Positions 24,551 through 33,781 are shown, counted from the stretch's first letter. The stretch is 60,228 nucleotides of DNA from Burkholderiales bacterium (GCA_026400105.1 JAPLPQ010000086.1:1-60228), one strand, 5' to 3'. Translations and numbers: made by a program. Notes: generated by a model not told the origin, from the sequence alone.

Positions 24551-25714
24551 ATGCCAGCCACCGACACCAGTCCGGACCGAACAGCCGCCGAGGTCGCGCG
24601 CCGGGGTGGCCCGCAGTTGCTGGCGCAGTGCTTGCGTGCCAGCCGCCAGGACACGCTGTCGACCTTCGCGGCGCTCGAGGCCGCACTGCCCGGGCTGCAG
24701 GTACCGCTGCGCCCGGAGCTGAATCCCCCGCTCTGGGAACTGGGCCATATCGGCTGGTTCCAGCAGCACTGGATCAGCCGCAACCCGCAGCGGCACCGGG
24801 GCTGGGACGCCGATCCGGGCACACCACAGGCCGACGCCGACGACCGGCTCTATGACTCGGGCGCGGTGCCGCACGACAGCCGCTGGCAGCTGAAGCTGCC
24901 CGACGCCGACACCCTGCGCGCCCAGCTCGCCGGACAGCTGGAGCAGACCCTGGCCTGCCTGCAGACACTGGACGGCGCCGACCCGCGGGCACTGTATTTT
25001 TACCGCCTCGTGCTGCTGCACGAGGACATGCACCACGAAGCCGCGCTCTACATGGCCCAGCACCTGGGCCTGCCACTCGAGAACGCGCGCTGGCAGGCGC
25101 CAGTGCTGCCCGCACCGGGTCCGGCACTGGAAATCTCGGCCAGCACGCTCATGCTGGGCGCCGGCATGGCAGAAGGCTTTCGCTTCGACAACGAGCTGGG
25201 CCATGCCGTGCAGCAGATGGACCCGTTTCAGATCGATGCGCAGGTGTTGCGCTGGGCCGAGTACCTGCCTTGCGTCGAGACCGGCGCCAGCCCCATGCCG
25301 CGCTACCTGCGACGCGAGGGCCGGCATTGGGAACAATGGCGGCACGGCCGCTGGCAGGCGCTCGACCTGCACCAGCCCGCCTGCCACCTGAGCTGGCACG
25401 AGGCGCAGTCATGGTGCCGCTGGGCCGGCCGTCGCCTGCCGACCGAGGCCGAATGGGTCTGGGCGCTGCGCTCGAGTCCGGAGCGCTGGCGCTGGGGCGA
25501 TGTGTGGGAATGGACCGCCAGCGCCTTCGCGCCCTGGCCCGGCTTTCAGCCTCACCCCTACCGCGATTACTCGCTGCCCTGGTTCGATGGCCGGCCGGTG
25601 CTGCGCGGCGCCTCCTTCATGACCCAGCTCAGGGTGCGCCATCCGGACTACCGCAACTTCTTTCCCGCCGCGCGCAACGACATCGCGGCCGGATTTCGCA
25701 GCTGTGCGCCCTGA
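24551..25714 (+). CDS. EgtB/SenA-family nonheme-iron sulfoxide or selenoxide synthase
   Basis: Enzymes of this family join hercynine to a thiol (EgtB, ergothioneine) or a selenosugar (SenA, selenoneine) using iron and oxygen. The 387-residue protein has an N-terminal DinB-like domain with the likely iron ligands H66 (WELGHIGWF) and H157/H161 (LLHEDMHHEA). A formylglycine-generating-enzyme-like domain follows (HLSWHEAQSWCRWAGRRLPTEAEW...VWEWTAS...RGASFMT...RNDIAAGFRSC). It is convergent with egtD, which makes hercynine. No selD or senB-like gene is next to it, so EgtB or SenA cannot be decided here. Confidence 0.85.
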   Translation: MPATDTSPDRTAAEVARRGGPQLLAQCLRASRQDTLSTFAALEAALPGLQVPLRPELNPPLWELGHIGWFQQHWISRNPQRHRGWDADPGTPQADADDRLYDSGAVPHDSRWQLKLPDADTLRAQLAGQLEQTLACLQTLDGADPRALYFYRLVLLHEDMHHEAALYMAQHLGLPLENARWQAPVLPAPGPALEISASTLMLGAGMAEGFRFDNELGHAVQQMDPFQIDAQVLRWAEYLPCVETGASPMPRYLRREGRHWEQWRHGRWQALDLHQPACHLSWHEAQSWCRWAGRRLPTEAEWVWALRSSPERWRWGDVWEWTASAFAPWPGFQPHPYRDYSLPWFDGRPVLRGASFMTQLRVRHPDYRNFFPAARNDIAAGFRSCAP

Positions 25715-25751
25715 GCCAGCGCTGGCGCTGGCCCAGCAACGGCAACGGGAA

Positions 25752-26723
25752 TCAGCCGGACACGAGGCAGACCGCGAACCAGCCCTTGGGATCGCACCAG
25801 GTCTGCACCGAGCCGAAACCGGCGCGCTGCAAGAGCGACTCGAAGCCGGCCGGGGTCCATTTGTAGGAGTTCTCGGTGTGCAGCCGCTCGCCAGCCGCGA
25901 AACGGCGCTGGCCGCCCGGCCAGCTCACCAGCAGCGCGCGCCGCGCTTCGAGGTGCATCTCGATGCGCGATTCGCCCGCGTTGAAGCCGGCGACATGGCG
26001 CCAGTCGGCCGGCCGGAAATCGCTGCCGAGCACGCGGTTCAGATGCAGCAGCATGTTGAGGTTGAAGGCGGCGGTCAGCCCCAGCTCGTCGTCATAGGCC
26101 GCCTCGAGCAACGCGCTGGACTTGAGCAGGTCGACGCCGATCAACAGCGCTCCGCCGCCGGCCAGCTGATGCATGTCACGCAGCAGGCGCAGCGCCTCGT
26201 CGGGCGCGAAATTGCCGATGCTCGAGCCCGGGTAGAACAGCAGGCGCGGGCCGCTGTCGAGCACCGGCAGGTCAGCCGGCAAGTCGAGGCTGGCCGAGAA
26301 ATCCAACCCGACGCCGGCCAGGTCCATCTCCGGGTGCAGCTGCTGCAGGTTCAGCAGCGACTGGCGCAGGAATTCGACCGAGATATCCACCGCGACATAG
26401 GCTCGGGCCTGCAGCAGCGCGAACAGGCGCGCGGCCTTGCTGCAGTTGCCCGCCCCCAGCTCGACCAGCACCGGCGGGCGGCCCAGACAGGCGCGCACGG
26501 CCTCGGCAATCGCAGCGCCCTGGGTGTCGAACACCAGGGCCTCGGTCCGGGTCGGGTAGTAGGCTTCGAGCTCGGTGATGGCATCGAACAGGCGCGAGCC
26601 CAGCGCATCGTAGAAGAACTTGGGCGAGGCCGAGGCCGGCTGGCGCAACAGGCCCTGCGCGGCTTCCTCGGCCAGGCGCAGGTCGCTGGCGTGGTGCAAC
26701 TGGATGAAATGGGGCGTCTTCAT
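25752..26723 (-). CDS. egtD: L-histidine N-alpha-methyltransferase
   Basis: EgtD trimethylates histidine with SAM to hercynine, the first step of ergothioneine or selenoneine synthesis. The 323-residue protein has the family motifs PKFFYDALGSRLFDAI, YYPTRTE, the SAM site LVELGAGNCSKA, and LLFYPGSSIGNF. C-terminal residues for histidine binding (SRIEMHL; HTENSYKWT) are present. It is convergent with the egtB/senA-like gene (37-bp gap), so both pathway steps are encoded together but on separate transcripts. Confidence 0.94.
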   Translation of the reverse strand: MKTPHFIQLHHASDLRLAEEAAQGLLRQPASASPKFFYDALGSRLFDAITELEAYYPTRTEALVFDTQGAAIAEAVRACLGRPPVLVELGAGNCSKAARLFALLQARAYVAVDISVEFLRQSLLNLQQLHPEMDLAGVGLDFSASLDLPADLPVLDSGPRLLFYPGSSIGNFAPDEALRLLRDMHQLAGGGALLIGVDLLKSSALLEAAYDDELGLTAAFNLNMLLHLNRVLGSDFRPADWRHVAGFNAGESRIEMHLEARRALLVSWPGGQRRFAAGERLHTENSYKWTPAGFESLLQRAGFGSVQTWCDPKGWFAVCLVSG

Positions 26724-26797
26724 GCGTCTTCGAACCTGGAATGGGCCCCGGAACTGACGCTGCCTGGCCAGCTGGCAGCGCCGCTGGGTTCGGCTTC

Positions 26798-27400
26798 CTA
26801 CTGGCCGAACAGCTTGTTGGCGGTCTCGGCGATCAGCTGGCCCTGGTAGCGGGCGCCATCGAGCTCGATCGCGCTCGGCGCGCGCTGGCCCTGGCCGCCG
26901 GCAATGGTCGAGGCACCGTAGGGGCTGCCGCCGACGATCTCGTCCAGCGTGGTCTGGCCCTGGAAACTGTAGGGCAGGCCGACGATGACCATGCCGAAGT
27001 GCATCAGGTTGGTGATGATCGAGAACAGCGTGACCTCCTGGCCGCCATGCTGGGTGGCGGTCGAGGTGAAGGCGCCGCCGACCTTGCCGTTCAGCGCGCC
27101 ACGGGCCCAGAGGCCGCCGGTCTGGTCGAGGAAGGCCGCCAGCTGTGACGGCATGCGGCCGTAGCGGGTCGGGGCACCGACGATGATGGCGTCATAGCCT
27201 TCGAGTTCGGCCACGGTTGCGACCGGAGCGGCCTGGTCGAGCTTGAAATGGGCCGACTTGGCGATCTCGGCCGGCACGGTTTCCGGCACGCGCTTGACAT
27301 CCACCTGGGCGCCGGTGGCGCGAGCGCCCTCGGCAACGGCCTGGGCCAGGGTCTCGATATGACCGTAGGTCGAATAGTAGAGCACGAGGACTTTGGACAT
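26798..27400 (-). CDS. wrbA: NAD(P)H:quinone oxidoreductase, WrbA family
   Basis: WrbA is an FMN-dependent enzyme that reduces quinones by two electrons, avoiding semiquinone radicals. The 200-residue flavodoxin-like protein shows the phosphate loop [13 protein letters not shown], the isoalloxazine-binding segment [21 protein letters not shown] and PYGASTIAG. Length matches the family. I chose the ATG at 27400, where homology begins and an AGGAG motif lies upstream. Confidence 0.94.
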   Translation of the reverse strand: MSKVLVLYYSTYGHIETLAQAVAEGARATGAQVDVKRVPETVPAEIAKSAHFKLDQAAPVATVAELEGYDAIIVGAPTRYGRMPSQLAAFLDQTGGLWARGALNGKVGGAFTSTATQHGGQEVTLFSIITNLMHFGMVIVGLPYSFQGQTTLDEIVGGSPYGASTIAGGQGQRAPSAIELDGARYQGQLIAETANKLFGQ

Positions 27401-27514
27401 GGGTTCTCCTGAAGTGACAGCAGAGAGGCAAGCAGCAGCGCGAGCAAAACCGGGCCGGCCGCAGGCAGGATTGCGAACGGCCGCTTGCATGATGGAACAA
27501 GCGACCGCTTCTGT

Positions 27515-28258
27515 CTATCGCCCCGGATGGGTCGGCTGGCTGTCGGCGACCAGGCGGGACAAGCGCTGCACATAGCCGTCGACCATGCCGAGCCGGTCGA
27601 GCTGCTCCACCAGCTGTTCGAGGTAGTCCCGGTTGGTGCCATGGCTGCCCTGGGCGCGGCGGATGATGGCGGCTTCTTGCTCCAGGCTCAGCCCGCCCGC
27701 ATGGCTGGCATGGCCGGGGTTCGAGACCAGCGTCAGCGCCAGCAGCTCGCCCTGCGGGGTCGAGACCGGCAGCAGCCTGGGCTGGTAGCCGCCGACGATC
27801 ATCTCGCGGCGCCAGAACAGGCGCGACTCCTGCTCGGCGATGCTGGCATCGATCCGGAACGCCAGTCCCTCGCAGTGGCCCGGCTGCGCCTCGAGCGACA
27901 GCACCAGGCCGGCTTGCTCGGCATTGCCGCGCCCGATCGTCGTCAGGTAGCTGAAGCGGCGCTGGTAAGCCGGCAGCCTGGCCCGGCGCAGCTCGGTGAA
28001 ATGCAGGGCCGGGTCCCACATCAGCGAACCATAGGCAAAAATCCAGAGATCCTGCTGGCAGTCCAGGCGGCCCAGCAAGGCGCGGCGCGAGGCTTCCAGC
28101 CACTCGTCGCAGCAGCGCCAGCGCGCACCGAGCCCGAGCGCCAGGGCCTGCGCATCCCAGCTGGCGAACACGTCATCGGTGGCACGCAGGCGCGAGGCTT
28201 CGGCCGGGACGATCTTGCCGTACAGCTCCGGCAGATGCCTGAAGGCAAAAGCGTTCAT
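27515..28258 (-). CDS. gamma-glutamylcyclotransferase, ChaC-like
   Basis: This 247-residue protein resembles ChaC enzymes, which degrade glutathione to 5-oxoproline and Cys-Gly. The nucleotide-like loop WIFAYGSLMWDP is diagnostic, followed by RRFSYLTTIGRGNAEQAGLVLSL and the catalytic region EGLAFRI; the usual glutamate is probably in IAEQESRLFWRRE. It carries an N-terminal extension of about 70 residues before the ChaC core. Its ATG overlaps the pirin stop (ATGA), so the two are coupled. Confidence 0.85.
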   Translation of the reverse strand: MNAFAFRHLPELYGKIVPAEASRLRATDDVFASWDAQALALGLGARWRCCDEWLEASRRALLGRLDCQQDLWIFAYGSLMWDPALHFTELRRARLPAYQRRFSYLTTIGRGNAEQAGLVLSLEAQPGHCEGLAFRIDASIAEQESRLFWRREMIVGGYQPRLLPVSTPQGELLALTLVSNPGHASHAGGLSLEQEAAIIRRAQGSHGTNRDYLEQLVEQLDRLGMVDGYVQRLSRLVADSQPTHPGR

Positions 28259-29205
28259 GGCTGGCCGCTGGGCTGGGACCAGGGCAGTTTCGGCGCGTCG
28301 AGGCGTCGACCCTGATCGCCCTCGACCCGACCGAAGCGGGGCGAGCCCGACTCCCAGTCGGCCTGTGCCTGCGCGATGTAGTCCCGGTCGAAGCCGACGA
28401 AGTTCCACCACATGACGACGGGCGGCTCGAAGGGCTCGCCGCCGAGCAGCAGGACACGGCTGCCGGCTTCGAGTTCGAGCTCCAGCCGGTCCAGGCCCTG
28501 ACCGAGATAGACGAACTCATCGTCACGGAAACCTTCCGCGCCGAGGCGCAGCACGCCAGCCAGCGGCAGCAGGCCGTATTCGAACGCGGGGTTCAGCTCC
28601 AGGGTGGTCGAGGCGGCCAGCCCAGTCGCCAGATCCATGCCAAGCAAGGGCGTATGCACGCGCGTGGGCGCGCAGTGACCGGCGTAGGAGCCGGCCAGCA
28701 AGGTGCAAGCGATGCCGTCCTGCTGCCAGGTCGGCAATTCGGGGTAATGGTCGAAGCTGGGCTCGCTGTCGGCCTGTGCGGGCGGCAGGGCAATCCACAG
28801 CTGGGCCGCGTGCAGGTCCGATGCGCCGGGCAACGAGTCCTCGGTATGGACGATGCCGCGGCCGGCGCTCATGAGGTTGACCTGGCCCGGGCGGATCAGC
28901 TGCTCGCTGCCCAGGCTGTCGCGGTGCAGGAGCTGGCCCTGGATCATCCAGGTGAAGGTCTGCAGCGCCGTGTGCGGGTGGGCGCCGACATGCAGGCCTT
29001 CGGCGCGCTCGAACCGGACCGGCCCGACATGGTCGAGAAAGCACCAGGCCCCGACCATGCGGCGCTGGCGGGTGGGCAAGGCGCGGCGTATCGCCAGGCC
29101 CTGGCCGAGCTCGGCTGAGCGCAGGACGATGCGGCTGACCGCGGGCTGGCGGCGGTCGGCCGCATCAGCCGGCTGCTGCGGGGGCGTCTGCTGCGAGGGG
29201 TTCAT
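28255..29205 (-). CDS. pirin family protein
   Basis: This 316-residue bicupin has the pirin metal-site motifs: FLDHVGPVRF, GLHVGAHPHTALQTFTWMIQG and GRGIVHTE. The histidines in HVGAHPH, with a later His/Glu, would hold iron. Some pirins are quercetin dioxygenases and others are regulators; the sequence does not tell which. It is cotranscribed with the ChaC-like gene. Confidence 0.92.
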   Translation of the reverse strand: MNPSQQTPPQQPADAADRRQPAVSRIVLRSAELGQGLAIRRALPTRQRRMVGAWCFLDHVGPVRFERAEGLHVGAHPHTALQTFTWMIQGQLLHRDSLGSEQLIRPGQVNLMSAGRGIVHTEDSLPGASDLHAAQLWIALPPAQADSEPSFDHYPELPTWQQDGIACTLLAGSYAGHCAPTRVHTPLLGMDLATGLAASTTLELNPAFEYGLLPLAGVLRLGAEGFRDDEFVYLGQGLDRLELELEAGSRVLLLGGEPFEPPVVMWWNFVGFDRDYIAQAQADWESGSPRFGRVEGDQGRRLDAPKLPWSQPSGQP

Positions 29206-29305
29206 GCCAGCTCCTGGATTGATCGAGGCTCAAGCATAAGACCTCTGGCCCGCCTGGAGCTGCGCCTGAGCGCCCCCACAGGCGACCCGCAAGACCAGCG
29301 ACGGC

Positions 29306-29602
29306 TCAGGAACCGCTGTAAACCGGCGACTGCCCGCTGCGGATGGCTTCTGCCAGCTCGGCCTTGACCTGTTCGCGGGTCTTGCCCTGGACAGCCGGCT
29401 TGGCCGGGTACTGCTGCGGGAACAGCTCGTTGAGCTTCTGGCCGTTCTCGCCGTAGCTGATGTCGCCAGTTCGGATGGCTTCGGCCAGTTCGGCCTTGAC
29501 CTATTCGCGGGTCTTGGGTACGGAGGCGTCGCTGGCGAACGCCGAGCCGGCGGAGAAGGCAGCCAGGGTCAGGGCGAAGATGGAGGCGTAGGTGCGTTGC
29601 AT
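29306..29602 (-). pseudogene. DUF4148-type exported small protein with in-frame amber stop
   Basis: Read through, this would be a 98-codon protein with a signal peptide (MQRTYASIFALTLAAFSAGSAFA) and two copies of the motif KTRE-(Q)-VKAELAEAIR, the layout of the DUF4148 family common in Burkholderiales. Codon 34 (bases 29501-29503) is TAG. In the second motif the same position is CAG (Gln), so one C-to-T change explains the stop. The frame is otherwise intact and ends SPVYSGS. The function of the family is unknown. It is divergent from the LysR gene. Confidence 0.8.
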
Positions 29603-29742
29603 GACAAGAGTCCTTTCAAGATCAACAAGCAAGAGGGCATGCGGAGCGGGCGATCGGCTGATCGGGTCCACGGCCCTGTCGATGAGGCGGCGGATGCAGT
29701 CTTTACATCGATGGCATCAACTGTAAAATTTCTGAAGGAATA

Positions 29743-29782
29743 GATAAATAACGGTTTCGTTATCTGTACGTTCCCAATAACG
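29743..29782. promoter_or_regulatory. inverted-repeat operator upstream of lysR-type gene
   Basis: Nested inverted repeats AGATAA...TTATCT and ATAACG-GTTT-CGTTAT lie at 29743-29765. A third half-site, AATAACG, ends at 29782. The site sits about 40-75 bp before the LysR start, as expected for LysR-type self-regulation. The surrounding DNA is AT-rich. Confidence 0.5.
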
Positions 29783-29819
29783 AAATAATCCAGGACTTGA
29801 GTCCGACACAGGAGACAAG

Positions 29820-30758
29820 ATGGACCGCTTGCTGTCGATGCGCGTGTTCGAGCGCGTGGTGGATGAGGGCGGCTTCGCGGCCGCGGCCCGGGCCATGGAC
29901 ATGTCGGCCCCGGTGGTGACCCGGCTGGTGGCGGACCTCGAGGACCACCTGGGCACGCGCCTGCTGCAGCGCACGACCCGGCGCCTGTCGCTGACCGAAG
30001 CCGGACAGAGCTACCTGAGCCGGGTACGCAACATCCTGCAGGACATCGACGAGGCCCATGCCGTGACCAGCTCGCACACCACCGAACTGGCCGGGCTGCT
30101 GCGCCTGCACGCATCGCCGGTGCTGGCCAGCTATGTGATTGCCCCGCTGCTGGCGGAGTTTCGCCGCCGCTACCCCAAGATCCTGCTCGAGATCGAGGTC
30201 CAGTCGATCAAGGAGCCGCCGATCGAGGACTTCGACATCACCTTGCTGGGCGCGGACGACAGCTTCGATGCCGATATCGTGGCGCGCAAGGTGATCGAGT
30301 CCGAAGCCATCCTGGTGGCTTCACCCGGCTATCTGGAGCGACGCGGGGCGCCCGAACAGCCGCAGGATCTGGCCGGGCACGAATGCCTGCGGCTCAAGCA
30401 GCCGAATGACCGGACCCGGATCTGGCGCATGTGGCGACCGCAGCTGCCAGAGCAGATCGCCGAAGTGGCGATCGCGCCCGTGCTGCAGGCCAACCACACC
30501 GACACGCTGCTGCGCGCGGCCCTTGACGGTGTCGGCATCACCTCGGTGGCAATGGATCTGGTGGCGCCTTATCTGAGCCGGGGCGAACTGGTGCGGGTGC
30601 TGTCGCCCTGGATCACGGGTCGGCTGGCGATGTACGCGGCCCTGCCGAGCCGCAAGTTCATCCCGCAGCGGACCCGGGTCTTCCTCGATTTCCTGCTGCA
30701 GGAAACCCGCCAGCAAGCCAGCCAGGCGCTCGAGGCCTGCAGCAGCTGCCGCGGCTGA
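29820..30758 (+). CDS. LysR-family transcriptional regulator
   Basis: This 312-residue protein has an N-terminal winged helix (MDRLLSMRVFERVVDEGGFAAAARAMDMSAPVVTRLVADLEDHLGTRLLQRTTRRLSLTEAG in overall pattern) and an effector-binding domain (LRLHASPVLASYVIAPLLAEF...). It resembles the broad CrgA/DsdC-like group of single-gene regulators. It is divergent from the broken DUF4148 gene, with a likely operator between them. Its natural targets are unknown. Confidence 0.93.
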   Translation: MDRLLSMRVFERVVDEGGFAAAARAMDMSAPVVTRLVADLEDHLGTRLLQRTTRRLSLTEAGQSYLSRVRNILQDIDEAHAVTSSHTTELAGLLRLHASPVLASYVIAPLLAEFRRRYPKILLEIEVQSIKEPPIEDFDITLLGADDSFDADIVARKVIESEAILVASPGYLERRGAPEQPQDLAGHECLRLKQPNDRTRIWRMWRPQLPEQIAEVAIAPVLQANHTDTLLRAALDGVGITSVAMDLVAPYLSRGELVRVLSPWITGRLAMYAALPSRKFIPQRTRVFLDFLLQETRQQASQALEACSSCRG

Positions 30759-30770
30759 GCGCGGGCCGGC

Positions 30771-31199
30771 TCAATCAGCGCACAGCCGCTGCCTGAACGC
30801 CTCGGGCATGAGGCTGGGCTTGCGGCTGACCCGGTCGACACAGACCAGGCCGATCTTGCCGAGCGCCACCTCGCGGCCGGACTGCGACTCGCTGACGCGG
30901 AACATCAGGTCGAAGCCCTTGGGGTTGAGGTCGGCTGGCGTCATCTCGATGCGCAGGACCTCGCCGGGCTGGCCCTCGGAGCGGTATTGCACCGCCTGGT
31001 CGGCGACAAAAAAGGCATGGCCCGCGACGTCGAGCACGCTGTAGCCGAGCCAGGCGAAGAAGCGCGTGCGGGCGACCGACACCAGGCCCAGCAGCTGGAC
31101 ATTGTCGAGATGACCGCCCTCGTTGATCTGGCCGGGCTCGATCGGCATTTCGGTGGCAAAGGCGTAGCGCGTGGCGGGCTGGAACTGGAGGCGTGGCAT
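30771..31199 (-). CDS. acyl-CoA thioesterase, 4HBT hotdog family
   Basis: This 142-residue protein has hotdog-fold features: an N-terminal strand with EPGQINEGGHLDNVQLLGLVSVARTRFF, where the Asn-Glu/Asp and helix pattern resemble 4-hydroxybenzoyl-CoA thioesterase relatives, then VADQAVQYRSEGQPGEVLRIEM. It would hydrolyse acyl-CoA thioesters; the substrate is not evident. I chose the ATG at 31199. It is convergent with the LysR gene, 12 bp apart. Confidence 0.82.
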   Translation of the reverse strand: MPRLQFQPATRYAFATEMPIEPGQINEGGHLDNVQLLGLVSVARTRFFAWLGYSVLDVAGHAFFVADQAVQYRSEGQPGEVLRIEMTPADLNPKGFDLMFRVSESQSGREVALGKIGLVCVDRVSRKPSLMPEAFRQRLCAD

Positions 31200-31349
31200 G
31201 GTCGGACGGTGCAGAAATAACTGGGATCGGAACGCTACGGTATCACTTCGGCCCGGAGCCATGCGACGGAACAGACAAGGATTACAGTAGACCGGCCTGG
31301 GATGGCCGATGCTCATCCCTCGAACCTAACGTCACCGGAGACCCATCAC

Positions 31350-32384
31350 ATGAAATTGATCACTGCACTGATCACCACCCTGCCCCTTGCGCTCGGCGCC
31401 AGCGCCCTGCAGGCCCAGACTGTCACGCTCAAGGTCTCGCATTACCTGGGCTCGAACCACAACTTCCACAGCCAGGTGCTCGAACCCTGGTGCGCCGAGC
31501 TCGACAAGGACTCGGGCGGCAAGCTCAAGTGCCAGATCTACCCGGCGCTGCAGCTCGGCGGTACCGTGGGCCAGCTGCCCGACCAGGTCAAGAACGGCGT
31601 GGCCGACATCGCCTGGGTTTCGCCGAGCTTCTCGACCGGGCGCTTCCCGCGCTCCGAGGCGCTCGAACTGCCGTTCACGCTGCCGCGCAGCAGCCTGGGC
31701 GGCTCGCTGGCGATGTGGGAGTTCACGCAGAAGCACGCGATGGAGGATTTCAAGGACTTCAAGGTGCTGTCGATCTGGAGCGGCTCGAGCGTGGTGATCA
31801 GCACCGCGAGCAAGCCGGTCATCGTGCCCGATGACATCAAGGGCCTGAAGCTGCGCAGCCCCTCGCGCTACCCCTCCCTGTTCCTGCAGGCGCTCGGCGG
31901 CGTGCCCGTGACGATGCCACCAGCGCAGATCACCGAAGGCATCTCCAAGGGCGTCATCGATGGCGCCATGGCGCCCTGGGAGGTGCTGCCGGCGGTCAAG
32001 GTCGACGAGGTGACCAAGTACCACATCGAAGGTCCGGCCAAGCAGCCCGGCTTCACCCAGACGCCGTTCGCGCTGCTGATGAACAAGCGCAAGTACGAGT
32101 CGCTGACGCCCGAGCTCAAGGCCGTGCTCGACAAGCACAGCGGCCTGCCGCTGCTCGAGCGCACCGCCAAGGTCTGGGACGACGGTAACGAGGCCGCGCG
32201 CAAGGCCATGCTGGCGCGTGGCAACAAGGTGCTGGTGATCAAGGAAGCCGACTACAAGGCGATGCAGAAGACGACGGCTCCGGTCGAGGCCGACTGGATC
32301 AAGCAGGCCACGGCCAAGGGCCTCGACGGCGCCAAGCTGGCCGCCGAGGTGCATGCCATCGGCAACAAGTACCTGAACAAGTAA
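31350..32384 (+). CDS. TRAP transporter solute-binding protein, DctP type (orphan)
   Basis: This 344-residue periplasmic protein has a signal peptide (MKLITALITTLPLALGASALQA). The mature chain (VTLKVSHYLGSNHNFHSQVLEPWCAELDKDSGGKLKCQIYPALQLGG...) is typical of DctP/TAXI-like binding proteins for carboxylates. The ligand-anchoring arginine is probably in LKLRSPSRYPSLFL. There are no DctQ or DctM membrane genes beside it, so it must pair with subunits encoded elsewhere. Confidence 0.9.
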   Translation: MKLITALITTLPLALGASALQAQTVTLKVSHYLGSNHNFHSQVLEPWCAELDKDSGGKLKCQIYPALQLGGTVGQLPDQVKNGVADIAWVSPSFSTGRFPRSEALELPFTLPRSSLGGSLAMWEFTQKHAMEDFKDFKVLSIWSGSSVVISTASKPVIVPDDIKGLKLRSPSRYPSLFLQALGGVPVTMPPAQITEGISKGVIDGAMAPWEVLPAVKVDEVTKYHIEGPAKQPGFTQTPFALLMNKRKYESLTPELKAVLDKHSGLPLLERTAKVWDDGNEAARKAMLARGNKVLVIKEADYKAMQKTTAPVEADWIKQATAKGLDGAKLAAEVHAIGNKYLNK

Positions 32385-32404
32385 ACGGCGGCGGCGGCGC
32401 AGCC

Positions 32405-33151
32405 TCAGCCGCGCTGGATCGTCAACCCGGCGAAGGACTGCGCCACCGGCATCAGCTCGATCGTGTTGACGTTGACATGGGCGGGCCGGGTCGCGATCCA
32501 GTGCACGGTATCGGCGATGTCATCGGCGGTCAGCGCCTGGACATCCTGATAGACCTTGGCGGCCTTTTCGTCGTCGCCATGGAAGCGCACGTTGGAGAAC
32601 TCGGTGCCAGCGCACAGGCCGGGCTCGACATCGGTCACGCGCAAGGCGGTGCCGGCCAGGTCGGCACGCAGATTGAGGCTGAACTGGCGCACGAAGGCCT
32701 TGGTCGCGCCGTAGACGTTGCCGCCCGCATAGGGCCAGCTGCCGGCAACCGAGCCGAGGTTGAAGACATGGCCCCGGTTGCGCTCGACCATGCCGGGCAG
32801 GAAGGCACGCGTGACCTGGACCAGCCCGCTGCAGTTGGTGTCGATCATGGTCTGCCAGTCGTCCAGGCTCGCGCGCTGGGCGGGTTCGAGCCCGAGCGCG
32901 AGGCCGGCATTGTTGACCAGCACATCGACGGCGGCGAACCCGGGCGGCAGCGCGGCGGGCAAGGCCTCGACGGCGACACGGTCGCGCACATCGAGCTCGA
33001 GCGGCAGCAGCGCGTCGCCGAGCTCGGCCGCCAGCGCCTCGAGGCGGTCCTGGCGCCTGGCGGTCGCGATCACGCGATGGCCGGACTGTACGAACTTGCG
33101 GGCAATGGCCGCGCCAAAGCCGGCGGATGCGCCGGTGACTAATACGATCAA
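32405..33151 (-). CDS. short-chain dehydrogenase, YdfG-like
   Basis: This 248-residue SDR has the cofactor motif TGASAGFGAAIA, NNAGLAL, the catalytic serine in GSVAGSWPY, and Y-x3-K in VYGATKAF. The sequence pattern (VIATARRQDRLEAL; PGLCAGTEFSNVRFHGD) matches YdfG-type NADP-dependent 3-hydroxy acid / malonic semialdehyde reductases. The substrate remains inferred from family. Confidence 0.92.
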   Translation of the reverse strand: MIVLVTGASAGFGAAIARKFVQSGHRVIATARRQDRLEALAAELGDALLPLELDVRDRVAVEALPAALPPGFAAVDVLVNNAGLALGLEPAQRASLDDWQTMIDTNCSGLVQVTRAFLPGMVERNRGHVFNLGSVAGSWPYAGGNVYGATKAFVRQFSLNLRADLAGTALRVTDVEPGLCAGTEFSNVRFHGDDEKAAKVYQDVQALTADDIADTVHWIATRPAHVNVNTIELMPVAQSFAGLTIQRG

Positions 33152-33220
33152 GGCGATCTCCTGTGGTGATGGGATAGCGCCATTATCGACAGACCCACCC
33201 GCTGCGCCACCGATGGGCGC

Positions 33221-33781
33221 TCAAGGCGCCTTGATGACTCCGCAGGCGACGCGCCGGCCGGAATTGCCCGCTGGCTGGGACTGGTAGTCGTCCGCGTCGG
33301 CATGCACGATCACGCTGCGCCCGACCAGGCCACGCGCACTGCCGTCCACCTGGAGCCCGGTGACCTCGGTCCGGTAATAGGCCTGACCGCTCGAGTCGGC
33401 GACCAGATTGGGCAGATCGCCCGCATGGCGCTGGGCATGGTGCATCTGATGGTAGTGGCCATGCGGCATGCCGGCCGGATTGAAGTGCCCCTTGGCGCCG
33501 CTGGCATCGGCTGCCGAGCAGTCGCCGCCCTCGTGCACATGGAAGCCATGCTCGCCAGGCGTCAAGCCGGTCACATAGGCCTCGACCAGCAGCTTGTCGC
33601 CGACGGGCGTGAAGCTGACCTTGCCGCTGACCTGGCTGCCCGAACGGGGTTCGAGCATGGCCTTGGCCACCGGCTGCTGGCCCGGTAGCTGGGGCGTCAA
33701 TTGGGTCGGCAGATAGGAACAACCGGACAGCGCGGCCAAGGCCACGGCAGTCGAAAGGAAGGCAATCTTGCTATATCTCAC
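33221..33781 (-). CDS. sodC: Cu/Zn superoxide dismutase, lipoprotein form
   Basis: SodC dismutates superoxide in the periplasm. The protein has a lipoprotein signal ending LAALSGC. The metal ligands are visible: HGFHVHEGGDCS, GHFNPAGMPHG (His/Asp bridge), GDLPNL, and SVIVHADADDY; the C-terminal ACGVI cysteine pairs with the first. I prefer a GTG start at 33781 (186 residues) because AAGGAG lies 9 bases before it. The upstream ATG at 33802 has no ribosome site and would put that site inside the gene. A histidine-rich insert (HGHYHQMHHAQRH) lies in the loop near the active site. Confidence 0.93.
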   Translation of the reverse strand: MRYSKIAFLSTAVALAALSGCSYLPTQLTPQLPGQQPVAKAMLEPRSGSQVSGKVSFTPVGDKLLVEAYVTGLTPGEHGFHVHEGGDCSAADASGAKGHFNPAGMPHGHYHQMHHAQRHAGDLPNLVADSSGQAYYRTEVTGLQVDGSARGLVGRSVIVHADADDYQSQPAGNSGRRVACGVIKAP

